Positions 23,006 through 34,480 of a stretch of 64,000 nt of DNA are shown one piece after another. The position numbers were made by a program, and so were the translations under genes. Each line of letters begins with the position of its first letter. Position 1 is the stretch's first letter. Origin of the DNA: Bufo bufo (lineage: Eukaryota > Chordata > Amphibia > Anura > Bufonidae); assembly GCF_905171765.1 (NCBI RefSeq), contig NC_053392.1, forward strand, positions 411,112,299 through 411,176,298. The letters are read 5' to 3'. The notes beneath the pieces were generated by a model. The model did no database searches. It had not been told where the DNA came from and was given only the letters and a program-made list of their open reading frames with translations.

Positions 23006-23750
23006 TTAAAGGATAACTGTCGTAATTTTTTTTTGTTGGGAGTATTGGATTGTGGTGATTAATATCACCTTGGTGGCCCTATTTCAACTTTTCACTGTGT
23101 ATTCAATTACCCCTTAATTCCACATTTTTGTTCCCTGTACAGCCTACTTTTACCTGTGCTTAAAATAGGGTTGCTAGGCATGGTCCGTCTATCTGTTGAA
23201 GGACGGAGCACGCAGAAGCAGGCTGCGTGCAAGATCACATTACTGACATCCAGGGACTGTAAGTAAATTATTAAAGGCAGGTCCTCCCCAGCAGTTGATA
23301 ACAGTGCCTGGGCTGTGTGCACTTCTCCCTGTCCCTGCGCTTGGCAGACGCTCCCTCACTCAGCAGAGCTGGAGAATGCAGAGTGGAAGCAGCGCTCAAC
23401 AGGGAAGGGAGATCTGCCATCTGCTCAGTGTATAAATGAAAGCAACATGTGGTAAGAGGACCCCTTTGTGCTGCAGGAGATTACCCTTTAGGGGGGAGGG
23501 CTCTGGTTACTGACAATTTTGGGGGGCTATTGTTACTGGCTAGTGAGGGCAGGCGGGATTAGCCTCAGGGTGAGGCCATCTTAACCGAATAGTGAAATTG
23601 CAGTTTTATGCAGACTGGTTGCTAAGGGCTGAATCTTATTAAATATTGGGTAAGACAGTCTAATAGTAACTGATTCTGGAATATCATGTTATTAGTAACT
23701 ACATATATGAAAATTGAAATTGGGGTCTAAATGTGACAGTTATCCTTTAA
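23006..23750. mobile_element. TTAA MITE, 745 bp
   Basis: Termini ttaaaggataactgtc and gacagttatcctttaa, perfect 16-bp inverted repeats with TTAA. No coding capacity. Inserted in the decayed hAT. Termini resemble but are not identical to those of the 2181 and 10296 elements. Confidence 0.9.
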
Positions 23751-24219
23751 CATGTGGCCATGTTCACCTCCTCCGGCGGCTTAAGAAAAAACTGCCACAC
23801 CGCCGAGTAGGTGATTTTACCACCAACACTAAACACTGACTGAATGCTACCGCCGCTGCCTCCTTGGACCCCTGCACCGCTACTTCCCGGGCAGGTAGGC
23901 TCCGGCAAAGCGGGTGGTCTACCCCTGGCATGTTTGGCTCCCGACCTCCCACTGCTGCCACCCTGCTAACTCCCACCCATTCTACCTACTTGCTGGCTCA
24001 CTGGCAAGCTGCTCTTCTCCCGATGATTATGAAGCCCCTTCATCACCCGGCTCCTAAGTGCGATTAGCTACATCATCATCATCAAGTACTGTCTTCATGT
24101 CACTGGTGTCCTCCTTAACGGTCTCTGGGTCAGGAGCCTGACCGCTTGCAACACCGGCTCCCACGCCACTCTGCTCATCACAACTCTGCCCGACATATTG
24201 TTAGATCAAATAAATAAAA

Positions 24220-24935
24220 AGGAAATTAAAACACCCCACCAAAGCCTTTACTACAGATAACTGCACCTCTGAATGGCAAATGTATATATTTTTTTTGGGC
24301 TAATACACGTCGCAAAAGGCTTAACAAGAAATAACTACACTACTAAGCGGCAGATATATTTATTCTTTCTGCTAAAACACCCCACCAAAGCCTTTACTAC
24401 AGATAAGTGCACCACAGAGCGGTAAATGTATTTTTTTTATTTTTGCGCTAATACACGCCACAAAAGATTTTACAACAAATAACTACACCACTGAGCGGCA
24501 AATATGTTTTCTTTATGTGCTAATACACGTCACAAAAGGCTTAACAAGAAATAACTGCACCGCAAAGCAGAAAAAGGTATTTTTTCTTTTTGTTCTAATA
24601 CCCGTCACAAATTCTTAACAAGAAATTACTACACCGCTGAGCGGCAAATATATTTTTTCTTTTTCCTCTAAAACACCTCACCAAAGCCTTTACTACAGAT
24701 AAGTTCACCGTGGAGCAGTAAATGTATTTTTTCTTTTTGCGCTAAAACACCCCACCAAAGCCTTTACTACAGAAAAATACACCGCAGAGCTGTATATGTA
24801 TTTTTCTTTTTGCGCTAATACATGTCACAAAAGGCTTTACAAGAAATAACTACACCGCTGAGCGGCAGATATGTTTTCTTTTTGTGCTAATACACATCAC
24901 AAAAGGCTTAACAAGAAATAACTGCACCGCAAAGC
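24220..24935. repeat. Tandem repeat, about 65-70 bp half-units
   Basis: Ten or so copies alternate between two related forms, with ggcttaacaagaaataacta and accaaagcctttactacaga, separated by tattttttctttttgcgcta. Sits at the right side of the decayed hAT, a typical place for subterminal repeats. Confidence 0.85.
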
Positions 24936-25520
24936 ATTATAAAGTTCAATTTAAAATCCTGATTGGGCTTTATTGTATTCCACATCTTGGGCTTTCACTT
25001 TATTAACTACTTTAGGGGGGTATCCTATTTCACAAAATCTCTTTTTCAACACTTGTGCTTGGTTACAGAAGGTGGATTTCTCTGTGCAATCCTCCCTAAT
25101 CCCCTGGAATTGGTTGTATTGGATGTTCAGCAACCACTTTTTGTAGTGGTGGCTGGAAAAATATAAATAACTATTACTGTCAACTGCTTTGAAGTAAGTT
25201 GAAGTGATAAAATTATCTGCCTTATGTGTGATGAGCAAGTCCAAGAACACAATTTCAACTTTACTGTGGTTGAGAGAGAAAGAGATACCCCATTCAGTAT
25301 TATTCAGTTTGTTATGAAAGGTTGTTATAGCTGTAACATTGCCCCTCCAGATAAAGAATGAGTCATCAATATATTCACTGTATTGTCATGAAACTGGGCA
25401 TGATATATTATATGCGTGGATTTGAACCTACCTATGAATAGATTTGCATAGGTGGATGCTACCCAAATACCAAGAGCGGTCCTGAGCAGCTGACGGTAGA
25501 TTTTATTCAAATAAGAAAAA
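24936..25520 (-). pseudogene. PLE reverse transcriptase, C-terminal half
   Basis: Minus strand. YRQLLRTALGIWVASTYANL then FIGRF is the RT palm segment (25500-25430). After a frame change, EYIDDSFFIWRGN carries the catalytic YIDD at 25383-25372, intact. FLDLLITHKADNFITSTYFK and LLNIQYNQFQGIREDCTEKS continue to FCEIGYPP near 25000. This is the PLE RT lineage, related to telomerase, not to L1 or gypsy. The reading ends at the hAT insertion (24935); the linker and GIY-YIG are on the far side at 14048. Frameshifts make it inactive. Confidence 0.85.
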
Positions 25521-25980
25521 AATGTGTTAGTTGGTAGAAGTTCTAATCTGAGAAAACTGGATGAGGGGTAGGACTATCGTATTGTAATAGGATGCCCCTT
25601 CTAAGTTAGGGGTCTTAATTGGGCCTGATGTTAGCTCGCTCGAGGCTTTGAACTCACAGATTTGCTCTAGAGTGGCCATGTGTCTAGCTCAACATTTGGC
25701 AAGCGACTGTAATATCTTATACTCCTGTAAAGCAGATGTTACTTTAGGAGTTCTGGTGGCTGTGGTGCTAGATGAAGACCTTTGTGGAGAGGGGTCCATG
25801 TGCTCTAATCTGGGTCCTTGTAGGAGTGAATGGGTGGATCCCAATGTAGTGTTTATGGTGCTTACAAGGATATTGGTTATGGTTGGTGGTTCTTGTAAAA
25901 CCTGTGGTCAGTCTGATGTTGTTTTACTAACTGTTGCAGTGTCAGAAGTAGGTCTTGTGCCCTGTATGTTAATGTTTTAC

Positions 25981-26112
25981 CTGAAGAAAGGGTCGGTCTG
26001 ACGCAGAAATGCATTGTGTGACAACAATAAAGCAACCTTTTTCAAGCCTACAAGTGCCTCTTCGCATCGCCGCTGAAAAACCTCCACTGTTCCTTCTTTG
26101 AAATCTCCAGTT
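25981..26112 (+). repeat. PLE terminal repeat, right (inverted), hammerhead-like core
   Basis: Plus strand reads CTGAAGA, a hairpin-forming gggtcggtctgacgc, then GAAA and TGCATT (25981-26014). The boxes fit the hammerhead core CUGANGA...GAAA...UH, with a 2-bp stem III. An AATAAA (26026-26031) and cctcttcgc follow, matching the left end in opposite orientation. Confidence 0.55.
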
Positions 26113-26550
26113 TGCGTATCGGTAATACAACACTGGCAGTAGAATATCCTATTATTTGACTTGTGGTCTTGGTATCAGGTGAGAGGTTGTCTTCTCACTC
26201 CCTCACTTGATCTCCCCTCTGGTCCTACACATTGAGTTCTCTCTTTTGTTTAATAGTATACTAAGAATAAATTACACAAAATAAATTAGTTTACTTTAGA
26301 AGACAATTAGTCACACTGGATTTTATTTAGAGGTAGAATACAGGGGGCTGATTACAAAACGCATGCTACCCTTTTAAGTTTTTTACAATTTTGAAACCCG
26401 TGTATCATTTTCTTTTCACTTCACACATACTTCCTACTTTGTGTTGGTCTATCACATAAAATCCCAATTAAATACATTTAAGTTTGTGGGTGTAACGTGA
26501 AAAAAGGTGGAAAGGTTCAAGGGGTATGAATGCTTTCTCAAGGCACTATA

Positions 26551-27627
26551 ACTTAGTCACTAACATACACAGCAATTCTGGGAGTATACAAGGCATTAGG
26601 AATACATGATATAACATTTAATAACATTAAAGAAAAAACTATTTGCAGATACCCACTGCTTTGGGGTACTGTACCTGTCGTATTTCCAGACCACTATTTA
26701 GGGCCACATGTTGAGTGCTGCTAAAATCAGAAAGCACACCATAATAATTAGACAACCAAACTAATTTTCACAGTGGCACAAGATGGCCACAACATATTAG
26801 ACGCTGAAATGACATATCTGTGGAAATATCGTAAGTTTCATTTTCAATTTTCATGGGAATATTTTCTAAAACAAGGTCACTTCTTGGGGGTTTCCACTGC
26901 ACAAATATCTCAGGGTATCTGCAAATGCAACATGGCATCCAAAAACCATTCAGACCCCTGCCATGCAGCACTGCATGATGACATATGGGGAGTTGCTGTA
27001 CTGAGGAGAAAATGCTTAACAAATTGTGAGTGCTTTTTTTCCTATTACCCCTTGTAAAAATGAAAATTTGGGGGCTAAAGCATTCCGTTTATAAATTCTA
27101 TGAAACACCTGTGAGGTAAAAATATTGACTATACCACAAAATAAATTCCCTTATGGGTGAAGGTTCCAAAATGGGATATGTCTAGGAGTGTTTCTGTTTT
27201 GGCTGCTCAGGGCCTCTAAAAAACCGGACATCGTGTCTCAAACACATCCTAATAAATTCACACCCCTAAAATGCATAAAATGCCCTTTTATTTTTGAGGA
27301 CTATGTTGGAGTCAATTAACACGCTAGGATCACTTATGGGTTATTTATTGACGGGTTATTTCAAGGGTTTCTTGACACCGTTTTTTCTCTATTTTTCTTC
27401 TTTTTTTTTTGGAGGGGGTGGCTGCTTGAGTTGGTTAACTTTTCTTTTTTTTTTTTTATATTTTTATTGATTGTAATAAGTATAAGCAAACAGACCAATC
27501 AGCATGACAGATGATAAATGTCTGGCTCGCAGGGCTGTATATTCATCATGTGTAAATACTGTGGGGGGAGGGGTCGCTCTGGTAGATACTTGGTAGCTGT
27601 GCAAGAAGCAGGGACACAAACAGGATA
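26551..27627. other. Unassigned DNA with an old anuran repeat
   Basis: No gene. Phrases such as gggtatctgcaaatgcaaca and ggcatccaaaaaccattcag, and ggttccaaaatgggatatg, resemble a degenerate anuran interspersed repeat known to me from many frog sequences. Ends not defined. A T-rich run is present at 27439-27470. Confidence 0.45.
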
Positions 27628-28113
27628 AGGCTACTTTCACACTAGCGTTTGGCTTTCTGTTTGTGAGATCCGTTCAAGGCTCTCACAAGTAGTCCAAAAC
27701 AGATCAGTTTTGCCCTAATGCATTCTGAATGGAAAAGTATCTGCTCAGAATGCATCCGTTTGCCTCAGTTTGCCTCCGTTCCGTCTCCATTCCGCTTTAG
27801 AGGTGGACACCAAAACGCTGCTTGCAGTGTTTTGGTGTCCGTCTGACGAAACTGAGCCAAACGGATCTGTTCTGACACACAATGTAAGTCTATGGGGACG
27901 GATATGTTTTCTATGACACAATCTGGCACAATAGAAAATGGATCAGTCCTCCATTGACTTTCAATAGTGTTCAAGACGGATCAGTCTTGGCTATGTTAAA
28001 GATAATACAAACGGATCCGTTCTGAACGGATGCAGACGTTGGTATTATCTGAACTGATCCGTCTGTGCAGATCCATTATGGATCCGCACCAAACGCGAGT
28101 GTGAAAGTAGCCT
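27628..28113. mobile_element. MITE with aggctactttcacac termini, 486 bp
   Basis: aggctactttcacactagcg at the left and cgagtgtgaaagtagcct at the right. Interior atgcattctgaatgg and aacggatccg palindromes match the 9731 element. Non-coding. Confidence 0.88.
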
Positions 28114-28462
28114 AAAGTCCAATTTAAGTGTTTTAATTTCACACTTAGATATTCAAACAACAGCATAGTCTTAGCAAATAGGCCTAAACAAACAAAACCC
28201 TGCTCGGCTGAGCCAGTAGCTAATACAACAAAACAGTCCCCGACTATACGTGGGACCGGCTACCTGGCCCACCAGTACAAAGGGTAAGTATTGGGTGGCA
28301 CATGCAATACCTTCTGTAGTTCAGTAATCAGCTTCTCCATGTATGGCCACACTGCTCAGCTCTACACTGAGCTTTAAATTAGGCCTTAATGACCCATGTG
28401 ACTCTCTCAGCTGTGGGCGATGGAAGCCCAGGACCGAAGACTGGGTGGAGTGAGTGCCCAAC
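28114..28462. other. Unassigned DNA left of the Gmr1-like 3' LTR
   Basis: No gene or clear repeat boundary. It may be the flanking target DNA of the Gmr1-like element. Confidence 0.35.
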
Positions 28463-28679
28463 TGCCAACCTCACTCACTCCAGTAAAAGCAGGTCCCGAT
28501 TATATATATTTTTTTATCTATGTTAGCTATGGTTAACATAGACAATACAGGCTATCACCCTGCTTATCCTGTGTCTGAGTTAACCTTTCAGTTCCCAGAG
28601 ACACACCCAAGGCTTACCACCCACAGTTTAACCATTTCAAAGGCAGATATCGGTTCACCCAAACCATGCCCTTCTCACA
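28463..28679 (-). repeat. 3' LTR of the Gmr1-like element
   Basis: Starts tgccaacctcactcactcc and ends cccttctcaca. The adjoining taccctccccctc is the polypurine tract complement. The same sequence is found, split, at 38529-38595 and 46436-46576. Left boundary is set where homology to the 5' LTR stops. Confidence 0.75.
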
Positions 28680-28689
28680 TACCCTCCCC

Positions 28690-29895
28690 CTCAGTTCAGA
28701 CCCATCACGGAGAACTCCTGACATCCAACAATCGGTCCGGGATAAGGCATCCGCGTTGCCTTGCAGTCTCCTGGCTCAGTGCTCCACTGAAAAACGAATC
28801 CAAGTGAGGGCCGAGTTGTCAGCTATCAGACGGAAGTGTCGCACCAGCAAGTTGTACCTTAGCGCCTCTAAGGCCTACTTTATCGCCAGACATTCCTTCT
28901 CTACGATACTAGAATTTTTTTCGGGTGGCGTGAGTTTCCTGCTCAGGTAGGTGTTCCTCTCCGTTCATCTCCTGAGACAGGACAGCTCCCAGCCCTACGT
29001 CTGATGCACCAGTCTGCACAATAAACTCTCTCTTGAAGCTTGGAGTAATGAGGATGGGGGATCCGCACAACGCCAACTTCAAGGCCCGAAAATTACTTTT
29101 TGCTTGTGCATTCCACCGCACCATGACGGATCCTTTTCCTTTCAAAAGGTCAGTCAATGTAGCGGATATTGTGTGAAAGTTAGGTATAAACCCCCTGTAA
29201 TACCCAACAATGCCCAGGAATGCTCCGACCTGTTTGAAGCTCACAGGTGAGGCCGTTCCTGGATTGTGTCGACCTTGTTGACCTGGGGTTTAATTATGCC
29301 TCGCCCAATCACATACCCCAAGTAGTGCGTCTCCTCCATTCTAACAGCACACTTTTTGGGGTTTGCGGTCAGGCTGGCTGCCGTTAAAGAGTTCACTACG
29401 GCCTATACTTTGGCCAAGTGACTCTCCCAGTCATAGCTGAAGATGATGATATTATCCAGATATGCTGAGGCGTATCTCCTGTGAGGCTTCAGCACTATGT
29501 CCATTAGCCGTTAGAACGTTGCGGGGGCCTGTGATGCCCGAACGGTAACACAACATAGTAAAAAAGACCCTTAGGAGTGAAAAAGGCTATCTTCTCTTTA
29601 GCGCGGTCCGTCAGGGGTACTTGCCAGTATCTTTTGGTGAAATCATACGTAGTAAAATACCGGGCTCATCCCAGTCTCTCAATAAGCTCGTCTACACGCG
29701 GCATTGGATATTCATCAAATTTGGATAACTCATCCAATTTCCTAAAATCGTTGCAGAATCGCAACGTCCCATCTGGTTTGGGAATCATAACAATGGGACT
29801 GGCCCATTCACTTTTGGACTCTTCTATGACTCCCAACTGCAGCATTTTCCATACCTCCTCTGCAATGGCCTGTCAACGAGCCTCAGGGACTTGGT
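28690..29895 (-). pseudogene. Gmr1-like RT and RNase H
   Basis: Minus strand. The RT begins near 29890 after FVARNTDVFLELPGYMS and shows PDGTLRF.NDFRKL and TTYDFTKRYWQVPL in several frames. At the catalytic centre the sequence reads AYLDNIIIFSYDWESHLA (about 29480-29430), i.e. YLDN where YLDD is expected. RNase H follows with GAFLGIVGYYRGFIPNFHT and TGASDVGLGAVLSQE (29230-28990), ending in a degenerate region toward the polypurine tract. Multiple frameshifts. The RT lies downstream of integrase, which defines the Gmr1 order. Confidence 0.82.
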
Positions 29896-29901
29896 AGGGT
29901 C

Positions 29902-30985
29902 TTAACCGAACTTTGACCCGGTGACAATGTCATTCTTGATTAAAGACATGTACCCGGGTAACTCCAAGAACACGTCTGTATTCCTAGCTACAAATTCCTT
30001 AGCCTCTTGTCGTTGTCCTTTTGTGAGGGTATCCGGAATTGTCACCTCCGCAGGCTTGACCGTAACCTGAGGGGATAGTACAGAAGGGAGATTAGCCGGA
30101 GACCTGTCTGCAAGCAGACTCTCTCTGTCCTTCCATGCTTTCAGAAAATTGACATGGTATGTCTGCTCGGGCTTCCCTCTACGTACCCTGTAGTTTACTT
30201 CCCCCACCTTCTCTAGTACCTCATACGGTCCTTGCCACTTGGCTAGCAATTTACTTTTGACAGTAGGAACTAGAACCAAAACCCGGTCACCAGGTTTAAA
30301 GGTCCTTACTGTCACTGATCTGTTATAGACCTAACTTTGAGCCTTTTGAGCAGCCTCCATATGCTCCTTGATGATGGGCATAATGGCCGCCACCCTGTCC
30401 TGCATACTGGCAATGTGGTCTATAACACTTTTGTGGGGGGTGGGTTCCTGTTCCCAAGTCTCCTTTGCGATGTCCAGCAGACCCTTGGGATATCTGCCAT
30501 AGACCAACTCAAATAGAGAAAATCCAGTAGAAGCCTGTGGAACCTCATGGATTGCAAACATTAAATAGGGTAACATGACATCCCAGTCCCTCCCATCCTT
30601 GTTCACCACCTTTTTCAGCATACTTTAAGATTTTATTAAACCTTTCTACTAACCCGTCTGTCTGAGGATGGTATACTGACGTGCGTAACAGTTTTATGTT
30701 AAAGAGCTTACACAGTTCCTTGGTGACTTTAGACATGAACGGGGTACTTTGATCCATAAGGATCTCCTTTGGTAGACCTACTCGGCAAAACATGGTGAAT
30801 AACTCCTTAGCGATGAGCTTCACCGATGTGTGCCACAGTGGGATGGCTTCAGGATAACTGGTAGTGTAGTCCATCAATACCAGTATATACTGATGCCCCC
30901 GGGCAGACTTAACCAATGGACCTACCGAGTCCATGGCAATCCTTTCAATTGGGACCTCGATGATGCGGTCCAGCGTTTTTGTGGC
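29902..30985 (-). pseudogene. Gmr1-like integrase, upstream of RT
   Basis: Minus strand. Catalytic core: IERIAMDSVGPLVKSARGHQ (first Asp), KEILMDQSTPFMSK (second Asp), HPQTDGLVERFNKIL (Glu). All three DDE residues are kept. The core is followed by DWDVMLPYLMFAIHEVPQAS and by a C-terminal domain with LLAKWQGPYEVLEKVGEVNY and YHVNFLKAW, the GPY/F module. The N-terminal HHCC finger is largely missing: the protease-linker frame jumps from KNVLRGLLGATKTLDRIIEV straight into the core, so an internal deletion is likely. Frame changes near 30620 and 30330. Confidence 0.85.
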
Positions 30986-30999
30986 ACCTAGGAGCCCCC

Positions 31000-31765
31000 T
31001 GAGCACATTTTTATCGGCTAATACCAGCACCGTTTGACGATAAGGCTGGGGTACCAGCAATTGCTCTAAGGTCTCACCCCGTAGCCTGTCAACCCGGTAT
31101 AACAGTTCTTGGTCAACCATAAAGTGGGGAAATATCTGATTAGCGTCGGCATGCTGCAGCACCCCATTAATCACCACAACATTTTCCCTAGCCAGGACCA
31201 AAGTGGGGTTCTGGAGCTGTGTGGTGCCAAAGTTGTCATGGGATACCTCCAAATCTGATGACAGAGTCCAGAACATGGGGAAGTCCAGCCCCAAAATGAG
31301 GTCATGGGGCAAGTTCATGACAACCCCTACCTCATGTCGTATCTTTCCACATGGGGTCTGGATGGCGAAAACCGCAGTAGGATAGTCTTTTACGACCCCA
31401 TGAATACACAGGTCCCCAACTGTGTGGCCTGTGACAGACCCGGGGTCTATGTGGGACCGATTAACTAGAGTCACCCGACTTCCAGAGTCCAACAGGGCAA
31501 CCACCTGGCGCCCTGCCACAGTTACTCGGCAAAGGTGGTGCTCATTGTCCAAGTCTGGGGTGGCAGCCGTGTAAACTGGGGCCGCATAAAGGGACACCCT
31601 CCAGGCAGAGCTGCAGTCCATAGGCTCAGGGTTGTGGGGACAATAGGCTGAGATATGGCTGGGTTCCTGGCAGGACCAACAGGTGGGAGCCTCCCCCCTC
31701 CTCTTCCCCTGGGGTATCACTCTGATATGCTGAGTTGCACTGGCCCGGGAACTTGTGGGAACCAT
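31000..31765 (-). pseudogene. Gmr1-like zinc knuckle and protease
   Basis: Minus strand, one open frame that continues into integrase. CWSCQEPSHISAYCPHNPEP is a CX2CX4HX4C knuckle near 31680-31630. The protease has ALLDSGSRVTLVNRSHI (about 31500-31440) with the DSG catalytic triplet, then DLILGLDFPMFW. This long, intact frame is one of the best preserved parts of the element. Confidence 0.85.
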
Positions 31766-31792
31766 GAGCCTTTGGGCCTTGGGGTTGACTGG

Positions 31793-32194
31793 TTATTGAA
31801 GGCCCTTCTTCCTGAGAGCTTGGGTAGCCCAGTACCACTCCACCATCCCCACCAGAGCATTGGCGTCAGCTGGGTCCCCATGTCTTACCCACTGTTGTAT
31901 CTCACCCGGCAAAGCCCTCAGAAAGCGGTCCAGAACAATCTTCTCCACCATCTGGGCTGGGGTTAATGTCTTCGGCTGAAGCCACTTACGGACCAGGTGG
32001 ACGAGGTGCTGCATCTAGGCCCTTGGTAGTAAGGTCTCTTGGTACCTCCAATTATGGACTCTTTGGGCGCGTAGATGTAGGGCGACTCCTAAGCGGGCCA
32101 GGATCTCTGCTTTTACATAGGATATTCCTGGGTGTCCTGCTCGCTTAAGTCGAAATAGGCCTGCTGGGGCTCGGCGATGAGGGAGGGTGCCAAC
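31793..32194 (-). pseudogene. Gmr1-like gag with SCAN-like domain
   Basis: Minus strand frame, interrupted by one TAG near 32015, reads ILARLGVALHLRAQRVHNWR, HLVHLVRKWLQPKTLTPAQM, EKIVLDRFLRALPGEIQQWV and ALVGMVEWYWATQ. This matches the helical SCAN domain that vertebrate zinc-finger proteins acquired from Gmr1-type gag (established). The upstream part is cut at 32194 by a hAT; the start would lie in 38481-38528. Confidence 0.82.
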
Positions 32195-32274
32195 TAGTGT
32201 TGAGCGAGCATGCTCGGCCAAACTGCTGTTCGGCTCGAGCATCGCTATGCTCGGCACATCTGAGTGCTCGAGTA

Positions 32275-32945
32275 CAATTTAATAGACAAAAAGTTTTCTG
32301 ATTGTCCTAACATAATATTCAATAACCTTTCTATACAGTTTTGTCATGTAAAAACTCATTTGCATAAACATGGGCATATGGGAAAGACATGCAAATAAGC
32401 AGAATCTGCCTTGCTTTTCAGCTGAAAAAAGACTATTACTCTTGTCATAAGACTATGAAACCAATAGATGGCGCTGTTCATGTCATGAACAGCACCATCT
32501 ATTGGTTTCATAGTCTTATGACAAGATTATTAGTGTAGCCTTTTGCATCGAAAATTTGCGATTAAAAATTAGAGATTACAATATTCGCGATCTACACTAC
32601 TTATGAACATCTATTGGTTTCATAGTCTTATGACAAGAGTAATAGTATTGTCATAAGACTATGAAACCAATAGATGGTGCTGTTCATGAGTAATGTAGAT
32701 CGCGAATATTCTAATCGCAAATTTTTATCACAAATTTTCCATGCAAAAGGCTACAGTAATAATCTTCTCATAAGACTTAAGACTATGAAACCAATAGATG
32801 AGCTGTTCATGACATGAAGGCAGATTATGCTCATTTGCATGTATTTCCCATATGCGCATGTTTATGCAAATGAATTTTTACATGACAAAACTGTATAGAA
32901 AGGTTATTGAATATTCTGTTAGGACAATCAGAAAACTTTGTCTCC
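32275..32945. repeat. Multi-level palindrome, about 670 bp
   Basis: The outer arms (agttttctgattgtcctaac at left, gttaggacaatcagaaaact at right) are inverted. Inside them, the block cataagactatgaaaccaat with agatggcgctgttcatg occurs several times in alternating orientation, making hairpins within the hairpin (e.g. 32446-32526 and 32600-32690). ATTTGCAT-type octamers occur in both arms. A foldback element inside the hAT. Confidence 0.9.
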
Positions 32946-33114
32946 CTAATGATATTGATCTACGTGCGCAGGTCCACCCAAGCCATCCAACAGATCTGAA
33001 GTAACTTTGAGGCTTACTGGCTCTCCGTCAGATGAGAGCTGGTTTGGAATGTCTCACAGTGCACAAGGGTGCCAATGTAAGGTATGCTGACTAAGCCTGT
33101 CATCTGTCTCATGG

Positions 33115-33611
33115 TGTCAGGAATCATCCTGCTATGTCTGTTTAGTTCAGATTGTCTTGCCCTCAATTCTCCCTCAGTTAAGATGGTGGATTGAGTTTCA
33201 GCTGGGTGCCATCTTCCTGTTTCAAATTTAAACCTCTCAAGCCTGTTACTAATTGCTTGAGTATTGTGTTTAGCTTCTGCTCTTGCAGTCCTCTTGCTTG
33301 GAACTAGCTTTCTGGTTTGTTCCTCCTACTTGCAGTTTACCCTGCTACTTTGTGACATCCTGCTACCTCCTGTGGCCGACCCAGATTGCTTGATTACTTT
33401 TCTGTGCCGCCTGCCCTGACCCATTGCTCATCTGACCTCGGCTCTGCTGCATCCTTCGGTCCTGCACCGTTGCTACCGGTTACAGCTCTGCCTGCTTGGC
33501 TCTGCTACATCCTTCAGTCCTGCAACCTCCTATTCAAGACTCCAGTGTTTCTTGTGTACAGGCCTTGTCCCTGCCATTGGATTCCAGCAGTATTCCACTA
33601 GTATCATGACA
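33115..33611 (+). repeat. 5' LTR of chromovirus B
   Basis: Starts tgtcaggaatcatcctgcta and ends ctagtatcatgaca. 497 bp versus 486 bp for the 3' copy. It contains the extra stretch cttgcagtcctcttg near 33283 that is absent from the 3' LTR. Confidence 0.92.
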
Positions 33612-33628
33612 GAATACTCAAGCCAATA

Positions 33629-34480
33629 ATGGAATCCGCCGGGACTGGGAGTTCAAAGGTTCGCATTAAGCAACTGCAGACTGCTGTGGCTAATATGCGC
33701 ATCGAGATGCAGATTTTGAAAAATAAATATGACGCCTTTGAAGGACAGACTTCCCACAACATCCAAATTTATGGACAAACGATTCATTAGCTACGTGGCA
33801 CAGTGTAGACATTATCTGACCGGATAGTCGACTTGGAGAATCGAGTTTCTGTACCACCCGCTATAGTGCCTGCAATGACCCTTAAGTTACTACCATTCAG
33901 ATTTGGCGGAGACCGCAACAAGTCCGGGAGTTCCTTGATCAATGTAGGCTATATTTTGATGCAAATTCAACTCAGTTTACTACTGATAGATTTCAAGTAT
34001 TATGTATTATTATGCTGCTGACACATAAAGCCATTGCCTGGGCTAGTCCATTGATTGAGACTCAAGACGCCCAGCTAAATCACTTAGAGGACTTTATCGA
34101 TGCCATGAGTCAAATGTTTGATGATCCCAATCGAAGTGCTACAGCTGAAGCAGAATTACTAGCATTGCGCCAGGGCAGACGCCCTGTCACAGAGTATGCG
34201 ATGGAGTTCAAGAGGTGGGCTGTCGACACCGATTGGAACGATGCAGCGAAAATGTCTTTTTTTAGGAAAGGACTATGCAGCGCAATAAAATATGAACTTG
34301 CTTGTGCAGAGGCCCCGTTAGGTTTGGATGCTTTTATTAACCATTGTATTCGAGTAGATACCCAACTGTCTGAATGACGACAAGAGAAATGGGCTACCTT
34401 AAATTATAATACTAATCTTTTCCTGTCTCCACTTCCAAGGAACCCCAAGGAAAGATTTATAGAGAATCAGGAAGGGAGCC
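33629..34480 (+). pseudogene. Chromovirus B gag
   Basis: ATG at 33629, 17 bp after the LTR: MESAGTGSSKVRIKQLQTAV, coiled-coil like, then DLENRVSVPPAIVPAM and FRFGGDRNKSG. The capsid portion continues in another frame with LEDFIDAMSQMFDDPNRSAT and PVTEYAMEFKRWAVDTDW (34090-34240), the same layout as gag of chromovirus A. No clean CCHC knuckle was found downstream. Stops near 33790 and 34376. Inactive. Confidence 0.8.

Larger units (their letters stand above)
14049..24935 (-). mobile_element. Decayed hAT element inside the PLE
   Basis: Left terminus tagagatgagcaaattt at 14049 follows PLE coding sequence directly. Remains of a hAT transposase on the minus strand lie at 20640-22690, with satellite-like blocks at 20170-20560 and 24220-24935. 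The right terminus is not recognisable and no matching 8-bp duplication of gtattctt was found, so the right end is probably deleted. Contains a gypsy insertion and a TTAA MITE. Confidence 0.7.
13548..26262 (-). mobile_element. Penelope-like element (PLE) with inverted ends
   Basis: On the minus strand the RT (25520-24936) precedes a GIY-YIG endonuclease (14048-13767), the PLE order. A decayed hAT (14049-24935) separates them. Both ends carry the same sequence in opposite orientation: ctggagatttcaaa at 13553 and its complement ending at about 26112, followed by a further tail of about 150 bp. A short near-match (tataact/tatact) at the Tc1 junctions may be the target duplication. Confidence 0.8.
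12195..26550 (-). mobile_element. Tc1/mariner element, truncated, split by a Penelope-like insertion
   Basis: The left portion (12195-13547) and right portion (about 26262-26550) are two halves of one Tc1-like element, transposase on the minus strand. The right portion reads toward the terminus tcaaggcactata and includes tgttggtctatcacataaaa, a subterminal sequence of a widespread vertebrate Tc1 family. The left end looks truncated near 12195. The Penelope-like element fills the gap. Confidence 0.8.
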
